DNA of 64,000 nucleotides from Paracyclopina nana (taxonomy: Eukaryota; Arthropoda; Copepoda; Cyclopoida; Cyclopettidae): the NCBI GenBank assembly GCA_019096065.1, contig JAGUCH010000004.1, positions 4,092,001-4,156,000 on the forward strand. Reading direction: 5' to 3'. The translations under genes were made by a program, and so were the position numbers. A model generated the notes under the pieces. That model ran no database searches. It was not told the origin of the DNA and saw only the letters and a list, made by a program, of their open reading frames with translations. Below are positions 1 through 10,900 of this stretch, one piece after another; the stretch's first letter is position 1; each line of letters starts with the position of its first letter.

Positions 1-432
1 CTGAAAAGATCTCATTGGCCAAAGTAAATGTGGGTTAAAAAATGAATATACCCATGGGGAATCAAGAAGGCAGGAAATTAATCAACGTCTACACGCCAAC
101 TTTTTCCCATGCAATTATTGCTCTTCAACAAGTTTTCGTTCGTGGTTTCTGAATGTAGTATGAGAAAAGCATTTTTTGCAACTACATGAAATGCCTTGAA
201 GCGGATAGCTTGTCAAGAGGAGCATGTAGCTTCCTTTGATCTTTTAAACTCCGATATTTGAAGATACTCCCTTGCCAAACTCAGAAATTGGTTTTTCACA
301 AAAAGAGGAGCTAGTATACTATAGCATGGGTGAATATAGGGATACTAACCTCAAAACAGTATTGGCTACCTTATGATCCGCAAAACCTTAATGAACCGTG
401 CCATAGGTCACCATATCTTTTGATAATTGCAG
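1..432. other. Intron or upstream sequence of the Cys-loop receptor gene
   Basis: This is AT-rich sequence ending in the acceptor used by the exon at 433. No additional receptor exon, RNA gene or repeat was recognised here. The ligand-binding domain and M1-M2 must lie further left. Confidence 0.5.
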
Positions 433-2766
433 GGAACGAGCGCCCATTTCCTCTCGGCTGAATGCCATCGATCTCTACCTCGTCGTGTGTATCTTCCTCG
501 TTTTTGGCGCATTGATGGAGTACGCCGCCATTCTTCTTTTGCTCAAGAAACGACGAAAACCAAAGTACTCCATTGATTCTGGGCTCAAAAAGATGTTCAA
601 CAATGGCGACGCCTCGCAGCCTCTCAAAAATCGGAGGCCGGCCTCATCCCAAGGGCAGACGACGCCCACGTCCGCCATGGAAGAGGCCAAAAGGCCGGTA
701 AGTCAAAAGACCATCAATCAAGGCCATTCTTACCTAAAACCTAAGAGAGTGATTTTCTGTCAAGACATCCGCTTTTATTAGCATTCAGATTGATCGTTTT
801 CACTCTGGTGTAATGCTACTATGTAATACAGTATCTTGCATAGATGTCAACAATGTAGTGTATGAAAAATCGATTGTATTGTATCTAGGTTACACTAAAT
901 ATAGTATATGGCAAAGCTGGATTCAAATGACAGGTGAATCTTTGATGAGATCCGATATAATTGCATATGTGACCTTGCCATGTCACCCTAATTACAATTA
1001 GCCATCATATGCTACCCCAGATAAAAAAAACCAGCTGGGCTTAACTTAGGCTAATGAACACACTGGCCTTGGAAAGGTTGTGAACGCCATTTTGCTTACA
1101 ATTTCACATATGGTTGCAAAGCACCAGCAAATTAATCTCGAAAGTTTGTTGGCAGATTTTCACAGTAGCCTGACCGTGTAAACAAAGGCCACCAATTCTA
1201 CGCGTATTTTAGGACCTTAGCTATACGAAGCAGTTTTGCTTGGGTTGTGTGACGTGTTCTATAACTGCGCCTGAAGGCTGCTTGTGGTATATTGTTGAAA
1301 GCTCAATAACCTGAGTACTATGTTTTCTTTTGATCTCTTCGATTGAGTTCTCCTTTCTTCTTCTTTTTAGGGCGAGTCCGGAGACGAGAACGAAATCCAA
1401 GTACCAATCCGACGGAAAAAAGTCAAGGTAAAATAGAAGTTTGAGTGAATTTGCAAGTATAGCACCATTATGCTAGTACGTAGGGAAAGGCTTGCAATTT
1501 TGATGCGAGAAAGCCACGAAAAGTTGCAACTAAGAACAACTGGCGATACTACTATAATAATAAAAAACAACAACACCGTCGTCTAGCAAGGCTATATAGA
1601 ACGAGGTATATGCTACTACATTTTATTGCTGTTGGCCTTGAATCTGGAGCACTATTTGCAATTGAAAGGCTGGCCATTATTTACTTCTAGTTAGATTTTT
1701 TATTGTGCCTCACGCCCTTGTGTAGTAGGAATGCCACAGCAGGAGACAATTTAGGCTTGTCTGCCTTATATTTTATATTTGAGAAGGTTTGGCAAGTAAA
1801 ATCACCCACAAATTCGTGGCCTTCTTTCCTGAGACATCACTAAACCAATTTGCCAAAGGAAGCACATTAAGCCAATTGGCTTTCCTTAACTCTTTCGATG
1901 GATATCTTTCCTAATCCCCAAAGATAAGGGTGAACAGAAACTCGACACGTAAACAGTTTTAACGAGGGTATGATTTCGTACTCTTTTTACTTTTTCATGC
2001 TAGGAGAACCTAGCAAGATAACAAGGCTGGCTTAAAAATTCTCAAGAGTTGTCGTGACTTATTTCTTTTGCTAAAACATGGCATGCAATCCTCATTGATC
2101 AAAAGGAAAACAATACGAGAGAGATTATGGTTTGGAGCAAAGCCTACTTTGGGGCCTAACCGTATTCTGTGAGCAAAAAAATCTGCTATAGCAACGAAGC
2201 TGATCGTATTGGCGCATTGCAGAAACCTTCTCGAGTCATAAGTGGAGCACTAGCACAAAGTGGCCATTAGACACGTCGTGCTCAACAAAATCCAGTATAA
2301 TAACTAGGTTGGCCTTTTAGTCTTGAGCGATTTCCTGCCTCATCCGGATTCAAGCGAAAAGCTCAGAACAGTCATGTTATGTGAATGTTTGCATTTGCCA
2401 GTGAATTGCCGCTTTGGATGGCTTACTATCAAGTAAATGAAGGGCCAAATAAAAGACAGAATATGTCCAGGTTTAGGGCTGTCATTTGAGAGAACTTTTG
2501 CCATTTTGTCCTCGCTAGAGGAGGAGTTTTTTATGATGCTGAAAGGAAATTGTCCTGACTTGATTGTTTTCCAGTTGGCTGCCGTGGATCCTCCGGTGGA
2601 TGCAAGGACAAAGGCCATATGCGACAACATTGATGCCTGGGCCATGTGGCTCTCGCCTCCGGTGTTCATCATCTTCAACGTGGCCTACTGGTTTGCCTAT
2701 CAACACGTGGAAGTCGATCCTCCGGATACCCATAACTCTTTGTACTCCGCATATAGTGACGATTGA
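433..2766 (+). CDS. Cys-loop ligand-gated chloride channel subunit, last three coding exons (5' end outside window)
   Basis: Three exons join in frame: 433-697 (acceptor after TTGCAG, donor GTAAGT), 1371-1427, and 2575-2766 ending in TGA. Both internal junctions are phase 0. The first exon encodes the M2-M3 end and M3 helix of an anion-selective Cys-loop receptor (motif AIDLYLVVCIFLVFGALMEY) followed by a basic intracellular loop. The second is a 19-codon loop exon. The third carries the amphipathic pre-M4 segment and M4 (IDAWAMWLSPPVFIIFNVAY), then a short extracellular tail. By family knowledge the protein is one subunit of a pentameric GABA/glycine/histamine/pH-type channel in the plasma membrane. 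The ligand cannot be inferred because the binding domain lies upstream of the window. An AATAAA at 3164-3169 is a plausible polyadenylation signal. The receptor class is secure, the subfamily is not. Confidence 0.85.
698..1370 (+). other. Intron of the Cys-loop receptor gene
   Basis: The intron is bounded by GTAAGT and a pyrimidine-rich TTTTTAG acceptor. Short ORFs inside do not resemble the receptor and are taken as chance. Nothing else was recognised. Confidence 0.6.
1428..2574 (+). other. Intron of the Cys-loop receptor gene
   Basis: A 1.1-kb intron between the 19-codon loop exon and the M4 exon, ending in TTTTCCAG. It is AT-rich, with no recognisable internal feature. Confidence 0.6.
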
Positions 2767-3059
2767 AAAAAAAATGGAACAGCCTCTTTACAGATGACAA
2801 TCTCCGAATCAAGAACAACCAGCATGATGGAATTTTTAAGCATGAAACCGAATCTCTTTTATCACCAAGTCCCAGTTACTCAATATACCATACATAATAT
2901 ACATCAACATATATATATTGTACTCCAATCCTCCTCCAGATTTTATATAATATTAAGGCTAAGAAGATCGACATTTCCAAAGTATTGAGCAGCGTGATCA
3001 TGAGTGATCTGAGCACATATTAAATAACAATAATACTCTTTGAATACACATATACCATT

Positions 3060-3169
3060 CTTTATTCACTTATCTCTGAATTATGCTAGCAACACATGTA
3101 ATAACAACATCGCAGTCAAAGACTTTCCAACGTCATTTGTTTAAAAAATATATCGTCTCTACGAATAAA
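3060..3169. terminator. Convergent polyadenylation signals
   Basis: AATAAA occurs on the plus strand at 3164-3169, downstream of the channel gene, and on the minus strand near 3060-3065, downstream of the glycosyltransferase gene. If both are used, the two convergent 3' UTRs overlap by about 100 bases. The signals are seen directly; their use is inferred. Confidence 0.4.
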
Positions 3170-3249
3170 AACTAGTTCCGTTTCGTTTTTCCGTCGGTTT
3201 TCTCTTCGTTAATTAGCAATAGACATTCAATATACTATTGGAGCGTTAG

Positions 3250-4872
3250 TTAGTTATTCATGAGTGGGAAAAAGGACCCATACAACCGCTCAATTTCTGC
3301 TGCTTGCTTGCTAATCGTTCGATCTCTGACAGACTCTGGACCTTTCACGTCCATGTCGTACGAGTTGCATGGGCCGTAATCATGAACTGCAAGCTCGTCG
3401 TCCTTGCTAATCCGGATCTCATCGGAGCCAGACTTGTGGTTGACTTTGACAATTGATCCGGAACTGAGCTGGGAGTTGAACACAGTTTGTGACAACGCAT
3501 TGATTTGCCTTTTGGTATACAATGGCTCTTCTGGATACTCGGAGCAGAATTTGAGCACATCCACCAATAAGTGGCCCTTTTTCATTGACATTTCCAGCGC
3601 AGTTTTGACACTTTTTTCGGATTTGGGGACCAAAACTTGAGATCCGGAAAGGACGACGTTTGTGTTGAACCCCAAAGCTTTGGCTCTCAAATGACAATCG
3701 ATTTCGACCAGATATTGAGTTTTCTTGTCGCCGATGTTATCAGGTACATTCCATGGCAAAATTGCAACATCAACGTGGTTGGCACGAGCAAAATGGCTCA
3801 ATGTCTCAACGAATCGGTTGGTGAGACCGTGATCATAAATATGAAAATATTTGATGCCATAGAAAGCATTAAGGATCACAGTTTCTAAGGCTTGGTTCGT
3901 TGAGTCCACTTGGCTTTTTTGAGGAGCTATGCATGCCAGCACGTCATCAATCGATGCAGGCACAGTGGACTGGACGTGGAGGTAACCTTTGAAATCTGCA
4001 GGAAAAATCAGTAGGCAAAGAGCGTTGACGTTCAGGGCAGCTGCATCAAGAATTTCTTGATCAAATTTACCTTCCTCAGAGGAAGAGTTGGGGGAGGCTC
4101 CTAAAGCAACACCAAAGGGCAACACATTCGAGAATTTGCTTTCGCAATTCAAGATGAAGGCTTTCCACGGATTCCTATCCTTTTCCAGCTCCTCAACATT
4201 TGTGCTGACAGCAGCCTCTGAGGTCGTTATGGGGACGGAAACGGGCTGAATCGAGCTGTCATACCTGAAATGTTTAGTATATGCTAATTGTCAAAGTGAA
4301 CGTTTCCTTTTAGAATTAGGTCTCAAAAGCCACATTCACACATATTGCATATGATTATTATGCTTTTTGTCATGCATGGTGAAAAGAGAGCTGTCGTACC
4401 AAAGCTGGCAGGTCAATTGCTTCAGGTCGTTTGACTTCACTAATGGGTTGAGGTTTGCCAAAGCCACCAAAATGACGACTGAACAAATGTCATCAGAGCC
4501 TGGCAAACGACTGCAATAAGCACTGTAGGCATGAAGCTGGTTGGTAAGGCGTTGCCATGACGGTGGATGAGAAATCCTGCAAGAGTTACGTTTTTCTCAA
4601 AATTGAGGAGATCCTTGGTGAAAAATCCGGCAGAAAGATCATTTTGACAGACGATTCATCTTCAAAGTTAGGACTGTCAAAATCAAGGTCCTCCCATAAT
4701 CATGGAAAAATACCGACCTCCAAGGGGCTGCAGTTTCCTGGTTGCCATTGCCAAAGAACTCGAGGACCTCGAGCATCGAGTAGAGCCTGTCATAGCGGCT
4801 TTTGTAGAGCAGGAAGCACAAAAAGCTGGCCAAGGCCACGAAGGCCAGGGCCAGTTTGGAAACTTTTCTCAT
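3250..4872 (-). CDS. GT92 (DUF23)-family glycosyltransferase-like type II membrane protein, three exons, predicted inactive
   Basis: Exons 4872-4718, 4576-4400 and 4264-3250 join in frame (155+177+1015 nt) to a 448-residue protein. The ATG is followed by a basic residue cluster and a single hydrophobic signal-anchor (about residues 5-22), as in Golgi type II enzymes. A Trp codon is split across the second junction. Family features include the N-terminal block around QRLTNQLHAYSAYC, the C-LWYD block, the ILNAFYGIKYFHIYDHG segment and the DCHLRAKALGF stretch. GT92 enzymes such as C. elegans GALT-1 transfer galactose to fucose on N-glycans in the Golgi. Here the expected DxD metal site just before LVPK reads LSGSQV, so both acidic residues are gone. 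Loss of activity is therefore likely, but this rests on an eye alignment. The gene lies tail to tail with the channel gene. Confidence 0.8.
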
Positions 4873-5591
4873 TTTTCAGCCCGGTAGAAGGCCATCTTTT
4901 ATAAGCCTTTTGACTAAATTATGTCTAGCTAGTCATTTGTTATTGTTCGCAAATTGTGCGTCAAATTGCCTAGTGTCAACAAACAGCTGACCAAACTGAA
5001 TCGGAAATTGCGCCTGCAACCTGTGCAAGATTCGGACGCAAAAATGAGGGCGGTAATTGAACAAAATATCGACTGGCTGTATGAGCAGACTTAGGTCAAC
5101 TGGCAAAAACGAATCGGAAGCAAACGTTCGTCTGGAAGCCCCTTAAAAATGAGGACCAATAACTTTAGCGAAAATTGGTTGTCAAGACCACACTTTCAAA
5201 GATAGGTTCCTAAAAGTATTTGCAACTTTGAGCCAAAATCCATTTTAACGCCATCCTTTCCAGACCATCAGAAAAGCTTGCACCATTTGCAGCCAGAAAA
5301 ACTTGCAATCATGCTCTATGATGGTGCAGTGTGCACAAAAAGTGTATGCATGGGGACAGGCTAATTTATGCAACTAAGTAACTTTGGTGACTGGCAAAGT
5401 CAAACGGTGCTGCATTCTTTCAAAACTCCACCTTCAATATTGGCAGATTCGTCATTCACAAATCCCTCCAATTCCAAAAGTGCATTTCAGTTTCTTAACA
5501 AAAGTACTAGATAACAGTAGCTACAAGGGCCTTTACAGAGGAAGAACAAAAACCTGAGAGAGATATGTGGTGGTATAGTTATATGAAAGGT
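4873..5591. other. Intergenic sequence between the GT92-like gene and the adenylyl cyclase 3' end
   Basis: It would hold the cyclase 3' UTR and the GT92-like promoter, both reading on the minus strand. No clear AATAAA on the minus strand and no TATA box stands out. Nothing else was recognised. Confidence 0.4.
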
Positions 5592-7963
5592 TCAATAACG
5601 CTGGCTGGTGCTGCCATCACGATGATCATCATCATTCTGGCCTTGGTGGCCTTGTGGCACGTGCTTCACCATGGTATCGGTCTTCCTCTCATCGATATTA
5701 CTACCAAAGCCTTCCTCTCGTTCTTTGTTGAAAATGAGATATTCGTAATATCTGGCTGCAATTTTCTCGTCCACTGGGTGGTCGTCCACTTCAGGAAGCT
5801 CTTCTTCATCATCCTCTTCTTCTTCTTGTTCGTTTTTGATATCTGCTCTTGAGGTTCTGCCACGATGATCGTGGGCGGAGGCTGCAGCCAATTCCAGCAT
5901 CTGCAAGAAATGCAAACAAGGTCCAAATTGCCGGTGCAGCTTGTGTGGAAAGCATGCACGTTTCACAAATAGTAATCATGATGCATTGCAATTGCATGTG
6001 TGAGCACTAAGCTCGCATTTATACCGTACTCATATATAGTATGTATTACTCAGGTTTAATTTGACTTAAGATAAGAATTAATTATGAGCTTTTGTTTTTC
6101 AGGCCCCGTTTATAAAAAAAGAAAGACTTCCACCCCATTTCTACCACTTTTATGCTACCGCATTTATGTGCGTTGTCATCCGTCTTCTTGCACCTAAGAT
6201 GCATCTAGGTCTGCAGGTATAAATTGCAAAAAAGGTGCAGATGCTCCTTTTAAGCAGCAAAAAAGAAGCTTATAAGGGTCCCAGATTAGCCATATACTCA
6301 CGTGGAGTGACGGATTTTTATAAACTATGTATTTTCTTTTCAAAGTGCTTAGAAATCTACAGAACGGAGCGTAAACAGAGGCAATTCTTTTTTAAGGTTA
6401 CCCAATAAACTGCAAAAATGCACAGATTTAGCATTCAGGGCAGGTTTTCTACTTTCTCCCAAAAAACCTGGTGGTAAAAGGTTTCAGCTACATGCATTAA
6501 GATGACATGAACAGAAGAGCTAGGATTAAAAAATAAATGATTTTCTGTGCAGATGCTAATCTCAGGCCGCTTCAGGTTAATTGTTCTTAATTAACTTTTA
6601 ATTGCACCACGTGGTCTGCTTTCACTTGCTTTTAAGAGGAAGAAGGCAGTGATTAGTAGTCAAGTCTGAGGAAACGCGAAAAAAATCACTGATATGCACA
6701 TCAAAAGCACATTTCCGATGAAACTTTAATTAGAGCTGTCAGACGAAAAAAGTTAACAGGCTGTAGATGCGCACAGGTTGAAACTTTCGCTTTGATTATA
6801 AATCAATTTTGACTGTTAGCTGATAGGAAAATCTTCCCAAAATAGCAATTTTAGCTTACTCACTCCTACTAATCATACCATTTGCTCCACTCTCTAACGT
6901 AGGAGCGGTGTATCGTAAAATGAATCTTCAGTACTTGAAGTGGGGCATTTTAGCAAATCGATAGGGATTTGGGCCACCCTTGGGAAGTATGGCAAAGTAT
7001 CTGTGGTGAGCCTACCTCTCGCTTTAAGTGTCCTTGGCTACCATAACCCGAATCCTTTTTCTTCTGGCGCGAACTAATTGAATGGCTGCTGGTGCGGGAG
7101 GAAAGCCTATTCGAATTGGCCTTTTGGCCTTCTTTTTGAGACAATTTCTCTTCGTCTTCACGTGGCTGCTTTTGCCGAGCAGCTTCAGCCTCATTAGACG
7201 ACGCATGGTCCATTGGAGATAGGCTCTGATCCAGACCTGCCTGAGCATCCCGCCTGATTCTGAAAGAAAAGTTACGAAAGGCTGTTGTTCAGCTCCAAAC
7301 TTTCCCCTATACACGCATTGTACATAAGCGATATCTATGCCAAAAAAGGTCAATCTAATATTGCTTTTTGGGGCTGAGTTCATACTCATGTTCTGGTGAA
7401 TTTGTATGAAGTTGGGCCCTCACGACGCTCTCAAAATGGCCCTCCTCACTGCTGCTGCAGCTGCTATATTTTGAGCAGTACATAAGGCTTTTCCGTCTTT
7501 GGGCGGCTGGAGTGACTGTGAAACGGCCTTCGGTCACTTTTTGACTGGCCATTAAGCCCTGGTCCGAGTCTGGGTCCTCTCCGATGTGGAAAGTCGGCCT
7601 AAATGAGGAAATGGCACCACATTATTATTCCATATGCACAATGTACAATGTACTAATACGACAAGTGGACTAGTAACACAGCATGGCTGATGGGCTTTTA
7701 GTTATGTGTGATATCCGATGCATGCGCAAATGTTTGGGCATTTACTGCTCCGCATAAATTAGTAAAGTGGGAATTATTCTGGCAGTATCTCATTACATGG
7801 TCGATGCGCTGCTGCTCCCACTGGATGCTTCAATGATGTATTGGTCTTCAGTGAGGTCGACAAAGTAGGTCCGCATTTGGCCTTTGCCTTTGACGTTAAT
7901 TGTGTCCCGGAAAGTGCAACTGATCCTTTCACCTTTCAGACATTCTGCGGTGGCCTCAGGAAC
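5592..7963 (-). CDS. Adenylyl cyclase exons 24-27: long C-terminal cytoplasmic tail, with an alternative early stop
   Basis: After C2, exon 24 reads SSGSSSAST and then ATG TAA. The GT of the proposed donor (AT|GTAATG at 7797/7796) spans the last base of the ATG and the first of the TAA. If splicing occurs, exons 25-27 add about 255 residues: a Ser/basic region ([19 protein letters not shown]), a charged region, and an Asp/Glu-rich block (residues around [16 protein letters not shown]) ending at the TGA at 5592-5594. If intron 24 is retained, translation stops at 7793. The splice phases of exons 24-27 all agree, which favours the long form, but the tail is not conserved enough for me to confirm by eye. 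Confidence 0.6.
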
Positions 7964-10900
7964 CTGCATAGAGTGTGCACTGTCACGATATTACTTTATG
8001 GACAGTTTGCCCCTAATAACAGCTTTGCCGATCTGCAGAAATTCTAGAGCAGTTCTAATGTCACCCTTTTTGACCTTTTGTCTCAAGTCGCACACTTGGG
8101 ACTTAATAATGCTGTTTAAGCTACCAAATTCAATTTTGCTTAGTCTTTCGCAAAAAAATACTTGCAAAATATTTTTGGTGATTTGCAACAAATGAAGCTT
8201 CGATATGGAGATTTTACCACCACTTTAGATGGCGCCACTGTAGAACGGGTAAACAATACCAGAAGATGATTTTTCTGGTTTATTTGCTTTTTGGCATTTT
8301 TGACGGGCGAATGGCGGAAATACATATTTAGGCCTCAAAATAATTTCCGCAGAAAATCGTCAAACGGATCAGTTTTAACTGATAAAAACCACTAATCGAT
8401 CAACAAACTTTTAGCCCAAGAAGTGAGATAAATAAGTGACCTGAATGTAGCCTTTGACCCCTGTGTAGTCCATCCGGGAGGCCACATTGACCGTATCTAA
8501 TAAAACAAGATTTAGCTTACAGCTGTATAGATAATATAATCATACAGAAAGGCAACTCACCTCCCCAAATGTCGTAAAGAGGCTTTTGAGCACCCACAAC
8601 TCCCGCAATGACTCTACCCACGCAGAATCCTAAAATTCAATCTGGATTATTGCATTGTCACGGTCCATTTCATATTACACACATGGATAGCACTGGAAGC
8701 TAGCACTCAAATGCATCATGTTGTGATTGCTCGAGTAGTAATATCATTACATTAGGGGGGAAAGCGACCTTGAGCAAACCTTGGGTGAGCGCGATGATGG
8801 TCAGACACAACATTTGGCCGGTTTTCACAGCAGCCTAATGCTGGCAGAATTAGCATAGAATATCATTTTCCACATTGCTGCTTATGTACCCTGCATACAG
8901 CATTTGGTGGGTGATGGAATCGAAAGTAGAGAGTAATTGAAAGTGGAAAACAGAGGCTCATTTGACCGGCATAATTAAGCTTGAAGTGCTACACACACAT
9001 AGCATATAAAGCAGCACTCTGAATGATGCTTCGAGCGTATTGTAGATCGTAGCTAAAGCTGCCACCAAACAAAGAAGCACAGCTATATACACGGCTTGTT
9101 AGAGTCAAACAAAAACCTTCTCTGCCCTGGAAAGCGGAGAAAAAAGCCACTTATGCGACACCGTGATCAATAATCCCGAAACTACTGCATTATTGCCCAA
9201 AGGCCACCTTCATCCTCACACTACCATCATCAGGATCAACACTGAGGCTTCCTCTCAATATTCTATTAAAAGCCCTGCATGCATAAAGAAAGCCATTATT
9301 GAGAAAAGCAAAAGTCCCAAGGGACCACTTTGAGCGCTCTCAAATTCATACATGTAATCCAAGCTAAAGACAAGGCTATGGGAACTATACCAGCTCGTAT
9401 TGTGCTGGCCAAGCAAGCTAAAATGTTAAATGTAGCATGAAAAGCTACACCGATTCCTTTGCTTTCCCCCGCACACAAAACCACATTCTTAAGTGCTTCT
9501 TTCAAAAATGAAGCGTATGCTTACCAATTCTCATTTTGAACTTGTTTTTTGGGTCTGGAAAGCTTTTGATGACTCGCATCATCTCGGCCGCAAATCTGGC
9601 TGTCACCACTGCATTGTCGCCCTTGGAAAATGGTTCAATGAGAGCTTTGGAGGCTGTCGATCCTGAGGCTGCTGAAGGCAACGAGGACGAGGTTTGAGGC
9701 TCTAACGAGCTCTTTCTGCCTGGCTGGAGGCCACATGCGGCCATGTAGGTGCTGGAAATCACCTTGATTTTCTCCACTCGTGAAAATTGATCCTCAAACA
9801 ATAGCTAGAAAGCAGTTCCAAAGGCCTTAATTAACTTGGCTGACGTGTGCTAGCATATATTTCCATGGAGGATCGCATTTACATTAAGCCACTATTATAG
9901 GCAACTTGGTATTTAGTGAGAGAGCGGCATGAATTTTTCTAATGTAAAAGGATTGCTTTCTACTCATTTTTTGTTTTTACCATCTATAATATACCATCGA
10001 TGCGAGCAATGCCACATGTCAAAGATTCCTTGCCTATAGAGGTATGTACATGTTGGAGCAATCCTTGCTTTTTCTGTTATAGCCTTTCAGGCATTATCTT
10101 CATACACGTACTGGCCAACTCTTTTCCCGAGTCTTTTTTGTGCTGCCAGAGTCAATAATGGAAACTTACCCGGTCAAAGCTGCCAATGATCTCGTTCAAC
10201 ATCTTGAGACATTCGACACCGACCTGAAGGTCGGAATCGTCAGAAAACGAGTCCATGAAGTCGGGAATGGAAGCGAACAAAACGGCCACTTTTTCGTAGG
10301 TCTCGCAGTACAATTCTCCAGTCTCCCTTTGACTGGACAAGTAATGCTCGGCTGGCAGCAAATGTAAATGTAGATAAACAAAGAAGACCAACAAGGTTGA
10401 AAAATGCCTACCCACGTGCAGAGGCAAAATATTCTGAAGAAGGACACTATTCACTGTTTTGGTCGCCGAGGCTTGAACTTGCTCATTTTTCAGCTGCCGT
10501 TTCCACTGATAGTCCAACCTTCGCATGTATTCGTGCTGAAGCGTGAGACAAAATACACAATTAGAAAGTACCTTCCTCCGTGGATTTACGCTATAGCTTT
10601 TAAGTGCCTAAACTCATCAAACAGGCTCCTGATGGTTTGTTATATTGCTTTTAAAAGCCTAACTGTGTAAATGCTATAAATACATAGATTAAAAGGTCCT
10701 CTTCCGATCACGAAAAATTACGAGCTTCCTTTTGGTAGCCAGGGGATTTTGGCCTTGGCGCAGTTTAACTTGGGTAGACTCATAAATTAATGTGCTGTTC
10801 TGCGCAAAAAGAGCTAGCTGCTGCTGCTCGAGCAGGCAAAAAGAAGATCTTGGCCAAGTGTTTAATAGCCAGAGGGGCAAAATTGCAAGTTTAAAGCGAA

